43,324 bases of DNA, taken from the NCBI GenBank assembly GCA_934589225.1, contig CAKTNS010000024.1, positions 1-43,324 on the forward strand. Direction: 5' to 3'. Numbering within the stretch: position 1 is the first letter of the stretch; each line of letters starts with the position of its first letter. The notes beneath the pieces were generated by a model. That model worked only from the letters and a program-made list of their open reading frames with translations. It made no database searches and was not told where the DNA came from. Below, piece by piece: positions 1-8,763 of the stretch. This stretch comes from an uncultured Oscillospiraceae bacterium. GTDB lineage: Bacteria; Bacillota; Clostridia; Oscillospirales; Oscillospiraceae. A program made the position numbers and the translations under genes.

Positions 1-357
1 CCACATCCGCAGACTGTAACCCATGTGTCTTCCCTATGTGTTACCCATGTTTCTCTTGACAAGATTGCCGCCCCTACTGGCGTGATACCATTCATCCGCA
101 CGGGTCATATGCGTTACGTCCCCGGAACGGCACACAGGCCGTTCCCTACAGTTTCGCTGATGGGTTTTTTTTAACTGACGTATTCCAAAAGCAGACACGT
201 TCGTCACCCCAATAATTGTCAATTTCCTGCCGTTTCCTACGGTTTCGCTGATTGGTATCTTTTTGAACCGACGTAATTCAAAAACAGACACGACTGTTGC
301 CCCAATAACTGTCAACTGTCCACTGTCAACTGTCAACTCTCTTCAATTGTCAATTTT
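1..357. repeat. Gene-free mosaic of short repeats
   Basis: No convincing gene lies here. Two imperfect direct copies of an ~80-bp unit run in tandem (about 141-222 and 232-316); both begin GTT(C/T)CCTAC(A/G)GTTTCGCTGAT and later share AGACACG and CCCCAATAA. The first is preceded by a hairpin (GGAACGGC 124-131 with GCCGTTCC 138-145). From 305 to 357 there is a run of ACTGTCA-like heptamers, which on the minus strand reads as a series of TTGACA hexamers. This composite looks like an interspersed intergenic repeat. Its function is unknown. Confidence 0.6.
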
Positions 358-369
358 AACAGCCGGTGC

Positions 370-416
370 GTCAAAAACCAGGGCCCACGCAGGCGCTTGA
401 CGCGCGGTGGGCCCTG
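370..416 (-). terminator. Terminator downstream of arsR
   Basis: A perfect 10-bp inverted repeat (CAGGGCCCAC 379-388, GTGGGCCCTG 407-416) is followed in the minus direction by GTTTTTG. It lies about 40 bases past the arsR stop codon and fits an intrinsic terminator. Confidence 0.7.
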
Positions 417-457
417 GGGGGGTGAAGTATTTGTATTCGGTTTTTCGGGAGGCTGTT

Positions 458-814
458 TTACGGGCAGGAGATCTCCATGATCCGCTCGATGGTCTCGTGG
501 AGGGTTTTGCACTGGGCGGTATCGGCGGCCCGGTAATAGACTTCTTTTCCTTCCCGGCGGCTGACGATGAGACCGGCGGACCGGAGGATCTTCAGGTGGT
601 GGGACACGGCGGGGCTGCTCATTTCCATCAGGGCAGACAGATTGATGACGCACTCCTCGCAGTGGCACAGCAGCCAGAAAATCCGCAATCGGCTGGGATC
701 GTCCAGCTTTTTGAAAACGTCTGCCACCAGCGAAAAATCCGAGGTGGGGGGCATTTTTTCTCTCTCGTGCTCAAAAACGCCCCCATGGTTATGGGGCACA
801 CAGGACTGGCACAC
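458..814 (-). CDS. ArsR/SmtB-family metal-sensing repressor, CadC-like
   Basis: A 118-residue winged-helix repressor of the ArsR/SmtB family, expected to release DNA on binding a soft metal such as Cd, Pb or Zn. The GTG start at 814 has a GGAGG ten bases upstream. The core runs from about residue 27 to 100, with the recognition helix around SSPAVSHHLKILRSAGL and the wing REGKEVYY. Metal-ligand candidates are C2 and C5 (with H8 and H10) in the N-terminal tail and C50-x-C52 plus C55 in the helix that holds ELCxC in CadC. This is the N-terminal Cys pair plus CxC pattern of the CadC alpha3N site. No efflux ATPase or transporter lies beside it in the window; it sits between the gap terminator and its own terminator. 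The metal specificity is inferred. Confidence 0.85.
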   Translation of the reverse strand: MCQSCVPHNHGGVFEHEREKMPPTSDFSLVADVFKKLDDPSRLRIFWLLCHCEECVINLSALMEMSSPAVSHHLKILRSAGLIVSRREGKEVYYRAADTAQCKTLHETIERIMEISCP

Positions 815-981
815 CTGGGAAACACCTCCGTAGGTTTTTTTATTGCTCCATTATAGCGTTTCTTCACCCATTTTGCAACTCCGGTCTGTATTTTTTCATA
901 GAAAGGGCCATGCTGCCGACACGCAGGGGCCCATGATCAAGGGGTGTCCGGCACGGTGGACCCCCTCGGCATTCTGGCAGA

Positions 982-1018
982 CAAAAAACCGCCGCGGGAA
1001 ATCCCGCGGCGGAAAAAA
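982..1018 (-). terminator. Terminator of gap
   Basis: A perfect 11-bp stem (989-999 with 1002-1012) is followed on the minus strand by a run of T (982-988). An A-run on the other side (1013-1018) could let it also work for rightward transcription. Confidence 0.85.
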
Positions 1019-1030
1019 TCTGGGTTTTAA

Positions 1031-2053
1031 TTACAGCAGGGTGGAGAAGTGCTTGATGGTACGGACCATCTGAGAAACGTAGGAGTTCTCGTTGTCGTAC
1101 CAGGACACGACCTGAACCTGAGTCTTGCCGCCCTCCAGAGCGCAAACCATGGTCTGGGTAGCATCGAACAGGGAGCCGAAACGCATGCCGATAACATCGG
1201 AGGAAACGATCTCGTCCTCGTTGTAGCCGAAGGACTCAGTAGCGGCAGCCTTCATGGCAGCGTTGATCTCTTCCTTGGTAACAGCCTTGTTCACAACGGC
1301 GTTCAGGATGGTGGTGGAGCCGGTGGGGGTGGGCACACGCTGGGCAGCGCCGATCAGCTTGCCGTTCAGCTCGGGGATAACCAGGCCGATGGCCTTGGCA
1401 GCGCCGGTGGAGTTGGGAACGATGTTGCAAGCGCCAGCACGGGAACGACGCAGGTCGCCCTTTCTCTGGGGGCCGTCCAGGATCATCTGGTCGCCGGTGT
1501 AAGCGTGGATGGTGCACATAATGCCGGACTCGATGCCAGCCAGGTCATTCAGAGCCTTGGCCATGGGAGCCAGGCAGTTGGTGGTGCAGGAAGCGGCGGA
1601 GATGATGTTGTCTTCCTTGGTCAGGGAGTTGTGGTTTACGTTGTAAACGATGGTGGGCAGGTCGTTGCCGGCAGGAGCGGAGATAACGACCTTCTTGGCG
1701 CCGGCATCGATATGAGCCTGAGCCTTGGCCTTGGAGGTGTAGAAACCAGTGCACTCCAGCACAACGTCAACACCCAGCTCGCCCCAGGGCAGCTCGGCAG
1801 CGTTGGCCTTGGCATAGATGGTGATCTTCTTGCCATCGACAACGATGTTGTCCTCGCCGGCTTCCACGGTGTGGGTGCCGAAAGGCAGAGCGTAAGCGCC
1901 CTGAGTGGAATCGTACTTCAGCAGATGAGCCAGCATCTTGGGAGAGGTCAGGTCGTTGATGGCAACAACCTCGAAGCCCTCAGCACCGAACATCTGACGG
2001 AAAGCCAGACGGCCGATACGGCCAAAACCATTGATCGCAACTTTAACAGACAT
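1031..2053 (-). CDS. gap: Glyceraldehyde-3-phosphate dehydrogenase
   Basis: Type I phosphorylating GAPDH (340 residues) of glycolysis. It oxidises glyceraldehyde 3-phosphate with NAD+ and phosphate to 1,3-bisphosphoglycerate in the cytoplasm. The NAD-binding start INGFGRIGR (residues 7-15) and the catalytic cysteine C156 in SCTTNC are intact, and the length is normal for the family. The ATG at 2051-2053 was chosen because GGAGG lies eight bases upstream and the protein then starts exactly where homologues do. The gene is monocistronic, with its own consensus promoter and terminator. Its product is the triose step that receives glyceraldehyde 3-phosphate from the KDPG aldolase encoded at 32469-33098. 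Confidence 0.97.
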   Translation of the reverse strand: MSVKVAINGFGRIGRLAFRQMFGAEGFEVVAINDLTSPKMLAHLLKYDSTQGAYALPFGTHTVEAGEDNIVVDGKKITIYAKANAAELPWGELGVDVVLECTGFYTSKAKAQAHIDAGAKKVVISAPAGNDLPTIVYNVNHNSLTKEDNIISAASCTTNCLAPMAKALNDLAGIESGIMCTIHAYTGDQMILDGPQRKGDLRRSRAGACNIVPNSTGAAKAIGLVIPELNGKLIGAAQRVPTPTGSTTILNAVVNKAVTKEEINAAMKAAATESFGYNEDEIVSSDVIGMRFGSLFDATQTMVCALEGGKTQVQVVSWYDNENSYVSQMVRTIKHFSTLL

Positions 2054-2141
2054 GGGAATTTCCTCCATTTCATAGTACTGCATGCGCAGTCTGATCATAC
2101 TGTCAGCACGGGAAAACTATCGATACTCCCGTACGGATTTT

Positions 2142-2170
2142 ATTATACTATAAGGCCCAGTTAATGTAAA
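2142..2170 (-). promoter_or_regulatory. Promoter of gap
   Basis: Sigma-A type promoter on the minus strand: TTTACA (2165-2170), 17-bp spacer, TATAAT (2142-2147). It gives a leader of about 80 bases. Confidence 0.85.
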
Positions 2171-2227
2171 CTGGAAATTCTGTCAAAACCCGTAGAAAAT
2201 AAGCGGCATTTTTTGTGCAAAATCCGT

Positions 2228-3319
2228 TTATTCATAGGAAACAGGGGAGCCTTCCGGGGCCACGGCAATATAAGTGTTGCCAATACCCAGCTGCAAGGGC
2301 TGCCCGTCCTGGGTGAAGAAGCGGAAGGGCGCATCCTCGCCGTCACAGGTCCAGGTAATGGGAATCAGCTTGCCGCCATTGGCAAAGTAGCCGGTGCCGC
2401 CGTTTGTGAAGTTGGCGGTGTAGTAGATGCCGTCCATGGAAATATCCGCCAGCATGACAATGACGTTGGTAAAGCACTCGGGGTTTCCGGTGGCACCGTC
2501 CACCATGGGGGTCTCATACTGGTTGTAGACGTACTTGCCCAGGCTCTCGTCATAGACCATGGAGGTGTCCTTCTTGTTGTTGCGGTAGGTGAAGGTCACG
2601 GTCACTGTTCCGGCGGTTTCTCCCTCGGCGGGGGTGCCGTTTTCCGTAAAGTGCAGGCCATAGTCCTTGTCCTCGGGCTGCTGGGTGGCGTAGCCCTTCT
2701 CGGTAAGCAGGGCTTCCACGCCCTCGGGCTTTACAAACAGGCAGTGCTCCAGCTTGGAAGCGGGCTTAAAGGTAAAGTCCCGGTCCATTTTCCGGTAGGA
2801 ATAGTCGGTGCCGTCATAGGTGTCCACATTGATGCGCTCCACGCCCAGGCTCTTGGCGTGGCCCAGGGCCTGGTCCGAGCCGCTGGCATCCAGCAGCACT
2901 GCGTCATAGTGCTTGACCAGCAGATTGAACATGGGCCGCACGGACCGGACGGAGCCGATCTCCTGGGCCTTGGTGATGTCCGTATACAGGGCCAGATCCC
3001 GGATGATGGAGCCGTTGACCCACATTTCCATGAGAATATCCGCGCCCATGGTGCCGTAGTGGGGCAGAGCATCCCGGATATTGCTGACGGTGACGGCCAC
3101 CACCCGGCCCGTATAGGGGGCATCCAGGGTTTCGCCGTTCAAGGGGTTCGTATACACCGGGGCAGGTTCCGTGGTGGGCTCGGTGGTTGCCTCGGTGGTG
3201 GGGGCTTCGGTCGTCTCGACGGTGGGGGCTTCCGTGGGCATGGTGGTCTTGGGGGGCACCAGTGCGCAGCCCGTCAGGCTGAAACACAGGGCCAGAAGCA
3301 AAGCAACATATTTTTTCAT
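2228..3319 (-). CDS. YerB-like lipoprotein (DUF3048)
   Basis: A 363-residue secreted lipoprotein with a lipobox at residues 15-18 (LTGC). A Thr/Glu/Pro-rich linker follows to about residue 55, then a DUF3048/YerB domain. Family hallmarks visible are the start GRVVAVTVSN, IGSVRSVRPMF, and the DASGSDQAL stretch. YerB of Bacillus is a lipoprotein of unresolved role, so no function is assigned. It is the last gene of the leftward secA-pgeF-SBP run, starting 35 bases after the stop of the solute-binding lipoprotein. The low-complexity TTEAPTTEATTEP linker probably spans the cell wall. Confidence 0.85.
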   Translation of the reverse strand: MKKYVALLLALCFSLTGCALVPPKTTMPTEAPTVETTEAPTTEATTEPTTEPAPVYTNPLNGETLDAPYTGRVVAVTVSNIRDALPHYGTMGADILMEMWVNGSIIRDLALYTDITKAQEIGSVRSVRPMFNLLVKHYDAVLLDASGSDQALGHAKSLGVERINVDTYDGTDYSYRKMDRDFTFKPASKLEHCLFVKPEGVEALLTEKGYATQQPEDKDYGLHFTENGTPAEGETAGTVTVTFTYRNNKKDTSMVYDESLGKYVYNQYETPMVDGATGNPECFTNVIVMLADISMDGIYYTANFTNGGTGYFANGGKLIPITWTCDGEDAPFRFFTQDGQPLQLGIGNTYIAVAPEGSPVSYE

Positions 3320-3354
3320 AATGCGTACCTCGATTCAATATAGAATATCTGTTA

Positions 3355-4947
3355 TTACGCCTCGTCTTTGTCCAAAATGTCCGACATGGTTTTTCCGATG
3401 GTGTAATAGAACACATTGTCCCGGGCGGGCTGCAGGTCCAGCAGCTGGCCCCGCTTGGAATAGACATTGTAGCAGCCGTAGAGCACGGGGATCACGCTGC
3501 CGTCCTCCGCCACCATCTGGCAAAGGTTGTAGAAGGTGCCGGAATTGGACAGGGCCTCCTTGGTCATGTTCAGCAGGGTCTCGTTGGCCAGAACCTTGTT
3601 GCCCAGGTTCCCGTAGCCCTTGAAGAACTCCGACAGGTCGGAATTGGGGGGCAGTTTGGTCTGGCCCAGGTAGATGTCATAGGTTCCGGCGTTCAGAACC
3701 TGCTGATAGGTGATGCCCGGGCCGGAGCCGCCGTATTCCAGAACGCCGCAGGGAATGCCCAGCTCCGACAGGTGGGACGCAATGTCCCGGGCGGTCCGCA
3801 GGCGGGCGGAGTCGTCGGCGTTTACCAGCAGCTTGAGCTTCTGGACCTCGTTGGTCTTTTTGTCCCTGGGGAACTGCAAATTGCCGATGGCGTCCAGGAA
3901 CTTCATGGCGTCATAACCGTAGTTGGCCGCCAGACTGGGGTAATAATAAGGAGAGCCCGGAGAGGTGATCAGGGTGGTGGGCTGGGCCATGCCCCGGTAG
4001 TTGTCCTCGTTGAGGGTCTCCCGGTCTATGGCATAGGTCAGAGCCTTTTTAAGCGTATCGTTTTTCTTGAACCACTCGGAATAGATGGTGTTGCAGGAGA
4101 GATACAGCAGCACCCCGTTTTCCACTTCCCACAGCTCGTAGTCGCAGCGGTATTCTCCGAAGGAGTCCAGCATGGGGTCGGCAATGGCCAGGTTCAGTTC
4201 ACCAAACTCAAATTCATCCCGCAGCTGGGTCTGGCTGGTGGCTTCCATCAATGTGATCACATTGGCCCGGACGGACAGGGTGGCATCGCACCACCAGGAG
4301 TTGTTTTTCACCAGCAGGACACTGTCCTCATTCTGCTGGAACACATAGGGGCCGGTGCCCAGGGGGTGCTCCGCCCCCACTTCCGAAGCCTTGACGATGG
4401 GAATGTCCAGAAGCAAGGGAAGATTCTGGTAGGCCGTATCCGTAAAGAAGGTGATGCCCTCTCCGTCCTCGTGGAGCTTATACTCCACGATGTGGGTGAA
4501 GCGGCCCTTATAGAAGTCACTTTCCCGGGCGGCATCATAAGAGGCGATCACATCCGCCGGGGTGACTCGGGTGCCGTCGGAAAACCGGGCGTTTTCGTCT
4601 AAATAGAAGGTGTAGATCATGTTGCTGGGGGACACCCGGTATTTAGAGCACAAAATGGGCACGGTTTCGTTTTTGCTGTTGTAGGCGAAAAGCCCCTGAT
4701 ACATCAGGGAAAACAGCACCCGGTTGGAAAAGTTCATGGCGATGATGGGGTTCATGGACCGGTTGGGGTAGTAGGCCAGGATCATGGTCTCCTCCGCCAG
4801 TTCGTCCGGCTCCGTAGGGGCCTCCTCATCCTCCATTAAAATTGCGTCACCCGTGGGCACATAGGCCTCCTCCTGGGTCTGTCCGCAGCCGGAAAACAGA
4901 GACAGGAGCCCGGCAAAGCACAGCAGCAGGGCGATCAGCCGTTTCAT
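3355..4947 (-). CDS. Extracellular solute-binding lipoprotein, family 5 (peptide-type)
   Basis: A 530-residue lipoprotein of the SBP_bac_5 (OppA/DppA) family, which delivers peptides or other solutes to an ABC importer. The signal peptide ends in a lipobox at C21 (FSGC). SBP_bac_5 signatures are the NRVLFSLMYQGLF region, then FSDGTRVTPADVIASYD and GTGPYVF. The ATG at 4945-4947 has GGAGG upstream. It overlaps the stop of pgeF by four bases (ATGA), so translation is probably coupled. No permease or ATPase gene of a peptide importer is adjacent, so it either serves a transporter encoded elsewhere or has another extracellular role. Ligand unknown. Confidence 0.88.
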   Translation of the reverse strand: MKRLIALLLCFAGLLSLFSGCGQTQEEAYVPTGDAILMEDEEAPTEPDELAEETMILAYYPNRSMNPIIAMNFSNRVLFSLMYQGLFAYNSKNETVPILCSKYRVSPSNMIYTFYLDENARFSDGTRVTPADVIASYDAARESDFYKGRFTHIVEYKLHEDGEGITFFTDTAYQNLPLLLDIPIVKASEVGAEHPLGTGPYVFQQNEDSVLLVKNNSWWCDATLSVRANVITLMEATSQTQLRDEFEFGELNLAIADPMLDSFGEYRCDYELWEVENGVLLYLSCNTIYSEWFKKNDTLKKALTYAIDRETLNEDNYRGMAQPTTLITSPGSPYYYPSLAANYGYDAMKFLDAIGNLQFPRDKKTNEVQKLKLLVNADDSARLRTARDIASHLSELGIPCGVLEYGGSGPGITYQQVLNAGTYDIYLGQTKLPPNSDLSEFFKGYGNLGNKVLANETLLNMTKEALSNSGTFYNLCQMVAEDGSVIPVLYGCYNVYSKRGQLLDLQPARDNVFYYTIGKTMSDILDKDEA

Positions 4948-5744
4948 AGCATTCCTCCTTTGCATACGATCACGGCCCCCTGGCTTCCCCGCCGCCCCCG
5001 GGTGGCCCGGTGGGACCAGTAAAGGTCGCTTTGGCACACGGTACAGGCATCGCTGATGTCCACATACCGGACACCGGCCTGCCGGAGAACCCAGGCGTTC
5101 ACCGCCTTTAAGTCGATGGTATATTTTTCCCCGTGGGGCCGAATATATGCCTGCATTTCCGGCCCAAAGGCAGAAATCAGGGCCTGGGGTACATCCTCGT
5201 GGGTCTCAAAGTGGCAGAAGCCGATGTTGGGGCCCACCGCCGCCCGGATGTTTTCTGGGGAACTGCCGTATTCCCGGGTCATGGCTTCCACCGTCCGGGC
5301 GGCAATGGCGGAAACCGTTCCCCGCCACCCGGCGTGGGCCGCGCCCACGGCCCCGGTCACCGGGTCCCACAAAAGAATAGGGGTGCAGTCCGCGGAAAAG
5401 ACCACCAGCGTAAGCCCCGGAACATTGGTCACCAAGGCATCGCAGTCCGGCAGATGGGGGGCATAGAGCCCCGCCCCCCGGTCCTGTTCCCCGGCTACAT
5501 GGACGATGTCCGAATGGACCTGCCGGGGCAGCACCACATTGTGGGGGTCAAAGCCCAGGGCCTGTCCCAGAATGCGGTAGTTTTCCTCTACGTGCTCCCG
5601 GGTGTCGCCCCGGCCGCCGCCGATGTTCAGAGAGGACAGATACCCCTGGCTGACCCCGCCCTTCCGGGTGGTAAAGCCGTGAGGGACTTCAATGCCCTCG
5701 GAAGCCAGATACACCAGCTTCCCTTTTTGGATTGTCTTTATCAT
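4944..5744 (-). CDS. pgeF: Polyphenol oxidase-family purine nucleoside phosphorylase (PgeF/YlmD)
   Basis: A 266-residue protein of the multicopper polyphenol oxidoreductase (laccase-like, DUF152) family. Members are zinc-dependent and act on purine nucleosides; PgeF is also proposed to clear mis-incorporated L-Ser from peptidoglycan precursors. The catalytic metal site is visible as H77 (PRQVH), C120 (SADC) and H137 (AAHAGWRGT). The ATG at 5742-5744 was chosen over an upstream in-frame start because AGGAG precedes it and the protein then begins at the family start. It lies 40 bases after secA and overlaps the next gene by four bases. In many Firmicutes this gene sits in the ftsZ/ylm cluster, so its place beside secA is notable. 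Confidence 0.9.
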   Translation of the reverse strand: MIKTIQKGKLVYLASEGIEVPHGFTTRKGGVSQGYLSSLNIGGGRGDTREHVEENYRILGQALGFDPHNVVLPRQVHSDIVHVAGEQDRGAGLYAPHLPDCDALVTNVPGLTLVVFSADCTPILLWDPVTGAVGAAHAGWRGTVSAIAARTVEAMTREYGSSPENIRAAVGPNIGFCHFETHEDVPQALISAFGPEMQAYIRPHGEKYTIDLKAVNAWVLRQAGVRYVDISDACTVCQSDLYWSHRATRGRRGSQGAVIVCKGGML

Positions 5745-5784
5745 GGCGTTCTCCTGTTTGCCGCGCAGGGGGACGGTCCGGCCT

Positions 5785-8553
5785 TTACTGCTCCATGCCG
5801 GCTTCCTTATCCTTCTGCATACAGCACTTTTTGTATTTTTTGCCGCTGCCGCAGGGGCAGGGGTCGTTGGGGCCAACCTTCTTGGAGGCGTTGCGGATGG
5901 GCTGCTTCTTGACAACGCTGCCGTCAGAAGCACCGGCGGCACCGGTCTCCTTGGCCACCTTCTCCCGCTTCACTTCCTGCTGGGGCTGGATGCGCACCAG
6001 GAACATCCGGCGCACGGTCTCTTCCTTGATGGACTCGATCATGCTCTGGAACATCTGGTAGCCCTCTTCCTTGTAGGCGATGACCGGGTCATGCTGGCCG
6101 TAGGCCCGCAGACCGATGCCCTGCTTCAGATCGTCCATGGCATCGATGTTGTCCATCCAGTATTCGTCCACCACCCGCAGGGTGACCACCCGCTCCAACT
6201 CCCGCATGAGCTTGTCGCCGTAGGCCGCTTCCTTGGCGGCGTAAGTCTCCTTGGCCAGGTCGCACAGGGCCTCGCCCAGCTTCTGGCTGTCCATGCCCAT
6301 AAAGGTCTCTTTGTGGGCGGCCAGAGTGCCGGGGGCGTAGTAGATGCCCTCGGTCTGCACCGCCAGCTCTTTCAGGGCCTCCTCGTTGGCGCTGCCGCCG
6401 TGCTGACCCAGGACGGACACCACGGTGGAGGTCATGACGGAATGGAGCATGGAGAGAATGTTCTCCTGCAGGTCCTCCCCGTCCAGCACCTTCTGACGCT
6501 GGGCGTAGATGACCTCACGCTGGGTATTCATTACGTCGTCATACTCCAGGACGCTCTTTCTGGCCTTGAAGTTCCGGCTTTCCACGTTCTTCTGGGCGTT
6601 TTCCACGGCGCCGGAGAGGATCTTCGCGTCAATGGGGGTGTCCTCGTCCAGGCCCAGGGAATCCATCATGTTCATGATCCGCTCGGAGGAGAACAGCCGC
6701 ATCAGGTCGTCCTGAAGGCTCAGGTAGAACCGGCTTTCACCGGGGTCGCCCTGACGGCCGGAACGGCCACGGAGCTGATTGTCGATTCGGCGGGACTCAT
6801 GGCGCTCGGTGCCGATGATGAACAGGCCGCCGGCATCCCGGACCTGCTGGGCCTCCTGGGCAATGGTCGCCTTGTAGGTTTTGAGCAGGTCGTTATATTC
6901 CTGCCGGATGGCGAGAATTTCCGGGTCGGTGGTTTCCGCAAAGGAATCCGCTTCCGCAATCAGCTCCTCGGGCTTGCCCAGCCGCTTGAGCTCTGCCTTG
7001 GCCAGGAACTCCGCGTTGCCGCCCAGCATGATGTCGGTACCACGGCCGGCCATGTTGGTGGCAATGGTCACGGCCCCCAGCTTACCGGCCTGGGCCACGA
7101 TCTGGGCCTCCTGCTCATGATATTTGGCATTCAGCACATTGTGGGGAATGCCCTGCATTTTCAGCATTTTGCTGAGAATTTCGCTCTTTTCAATGGAGAT
7201 GGTACCTACCAGCACCGGCTGGCCCTTGGCGTGGCACGCCTTGACCTGCTCCACAATGGCCCGGAATTTTCCGGCCTCGGTCTTATACACCACGTCCGGG
7301 TGGTCCACCCGGATCACCGGGCGGTTGGTGGGGATCTCCACCACGTCCAGCCGGTAAATGGCCTCAAATTCCTCCTGCTCCGTCAGGGCCGTACCGGTCA
7401 TGCCGGAGAGCTTGTCGTAAAGCCGGAAGAAATTCTGGAAGGTCACGGTGGCCAGGGTCTTGCTTTCGCTGGCTACGGTCACGCCTTCCTTGGCTTCAAT
7501 GGCCTGGTGCAGGCCCTCGTTATACCGGCGGCCATACATCAGTCGGCCGGTGAATTCATCAACGATGATGATCTCCCCGTCCTTGACCACATAGTCAATG
7601 TCCTTTTTCATCAGGCCCCGGGCCTTCATAGCCTGGTTGATGTGGTGAGACAGGGTGGTGTTTTCCGCATCCGCCAGATTTTCCACGCCGAAGAACTTTT
7701 CGGCCTTGGCAATGCCAGAGGCGGTGAGGGAGACGGTCCGGGATTTTTCATCCACAAAGTAGTCACAGTCGTAATCGTCCTGGACTTCCTTGTCTTCGGT
7801 CTTGGCAAAGACCTGCTTGCGCAGGGTGGCCACGAACTGGTCCGCCATCTGATACAGCCGGGAGGAATCCTCGCCCTTGCCGGAGATGATCAGAGGGGTC
7901 CGGGCCTCGTCGATCAGAATGGAGTCCACCTCGTCCACAATGGCGAAGGCGTGGCCCCGCTGGACCAGCTCCTGCTTGTAAATGGCCATGTTGTCCCGGA
8001 GGTAGTCAAAGCCCAGCTCGTTGTTGGTGCAGTAGGTAATGTCCGCGGCGTAGGCCACCTTCCGCTCCGCCGGCAGCATCCCGGGGATCACCAGGCCCAC
8101 GGTCAGGCCCATGTAGCGGTAGACCTTGCCCATCCACTCGGACTGGTACTTGGCCAGGTAGTCGTTGACGGTGACGATGTGAACGCCCCGTCCGGTGAGG
8201 GCATTGAGGTAGGCGGGCAGAATGGCCACCAGGGTCTTGCCTTCGCCGGTTTTCATTTCCGCAATGCGCCCCTGGTGCAGTACAATGCCGCCGATGAGCT
8301 GCACCGGATAGGGCCGCAGGCCGATTACCCGGTCCGCCGCCTCCCGGATGGCAGCAAAGGCCTCCGGAAGCAGATCATCCAGGCTTTCACCCTTTGCATA
8401 GCGGTCCTTGAACTCCTGGGTCTTGGCCTTCAGCTCCTCCTCGGACAGGGCTTTATAGGGCTCCTCCAGGGCAAGAATGGCATCCACCGTGGGCTGGATC
8501 TTTTTCAGCTCACGCTGGGAGCGGGTCCCAAACAATTTGGTCATCAATCCCAT
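5785..8553 (-). CDS. secA: Preprotein translocase ATPase SecA
   Basis: SecA (922 residues), the motor that pushes unfolded preproteins through SecYEG. Walker A is at about residues 100-107 (MKTGEGKT). The helicase-like DEVDSILIDEARTPL, the preprotein cross-linking region and the second nucleotide-binding domain (TNMAGRGTDIMLGG, RGRSGRQGDPG) are all present. The C-terminus carries a complete SEC-C zinc motif (CPCGSGKKYKKCC). The ATG at 8551-8553 has AAGGAG upstream. It heads a leftward operon that continues into pgeF and two lipoprotein genes, both of which are Sec substrates. Confidence 0.98.
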   Translation of the reverse strand: MGLMTKLFGTRSQRELKKIQPTVDAILALEEPYKALSEEELKAKTQEFKDRYAKGESLDDLLPEAFAAIREAADRVIGLRPYPVQLIGGIVLHQGRIAEMKTGEGKTLVAILPAYLNALTGRGVHIVTVNDYLAKYQSEWMGKVYRYMGLTVGLVIPGMLPAERKVAYAADITYCTNNELGFDYLRDNMAIYKQELVQRGHAFAIVDEVDSILIDEARTPLIISGKGEDSSRLYQMADQFVATLRKQVFAKTEDKEVQDDYDCDYFVDEKSRTVSLTASGIAKAEKFFGVENLADAENTTLSHHINQAMKARGLMKKDIDYVVKDGEIIIVDEFTGRLMYGRRYNEGLHQAIEAKEGVTVASESKTLATVTFQNFFRLYDKLSGMTGTALTEQEEFEAIYRLDVVEIPTNRPVIRVDHPDVVYKTEAGKFRAIVEQVKACHAKGQPVLVGTISIEKSEILSKMLKMQGIPHNVLNAKYHEQEAQIVAQAGKLGAVTIATNMAGRGTDIMLGGNAEFLAKAELKRLGKPEELIAEADSFAETTDPEILAIRQEYNDLLKTYKATIAQEAQQVRDAGGLFIIGTERHESRRIDNQLRGRSGRQGDPGESRFYLSLQDDLMRLFSSERIMNMMDSLGLDEDTPIDAKILSGAVENAQKNVESRNFKARKSVLEYDDVMNTQREVIYAQRQKVLDGEDLQENILSMLHSVMTSTVVSVLGQHGGSANEEALKELAVQTEGIYYAPGTLAAHKETFMGMDSQKLGEALCDLAKETYAAKEAAYGDKLMRELERVVTLRVVDEYWMDNIDAMDDLKQGIGLRAYGQHDPVIAYKEEGYQMFQSMIESIKEETVRRMFLVRIQPQQEVKREKVAKETGAAGASDGSVVKKQPIRNASKKVGPNDPCPCGSGKKYKKCCMQKDKEAGMEQ

Positions 8554-8619
8554 GTGGGATCTCTCCTTTCAAATCCGGGATACAAGCCGGATTTCCTTCA
8601 AAATTTGCTAATCTATGGC

Positions 8620-8648
8620 ATTATACCATACCGGGTCAAAAAAATATA
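8620..8648 (-). promoter_or_regulatory. Probable secA promoter (extended -10)
   Basis: A consensus TATAAT (8620-8625 on the minus strand) is preceded by TGG, an extended -10. The -35 (TATATT, 8643-8648) is weak. Confidence 0.5.
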
Positions 8649-8674
8649 GGGTATTTTGTGAACAAAAAATCCTG

Positions 8675-8703
8675 TTGGGTTTTTAAGAAACCTGTGATAT
8701 GAT
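8675..8703 (+). promoter_or_regulatory. Promoter of the alcohol dehydrogenase gene
   Basis: TTGGGT (8675-8680), 17-bp spacer, TATGAT (8698-8703). A small CCCC/GGGG hairpin followed by six T lies in the leader (about 8719-8746) and could attenuate transcription. Confidence 0.6.
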
Positions 8704-8763
8704 AGAAACAGATAACATTCCCCCGGAATAGAAGGGGTCATTTTTTGCAAGGAGGGGGTTTCC

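Noticed and set aside
34..336. A minus-strand protein in the repeat region
   Set aside because: The frame covers tandem repeats, has no Shine-Dalgarno and matches no family pattern.
5692..8649. A very long open frame on the plus strand opposite secA
   Set aside because: It is the mirror of the GC-rich secA coding frame, has no Shine-Dalgarno and no domain, while secA is complete on the other strand. The same applies to long plus-strand frames opposite the dehydratase (34065-36290), gap (1049-2164) and the lipoproteins.
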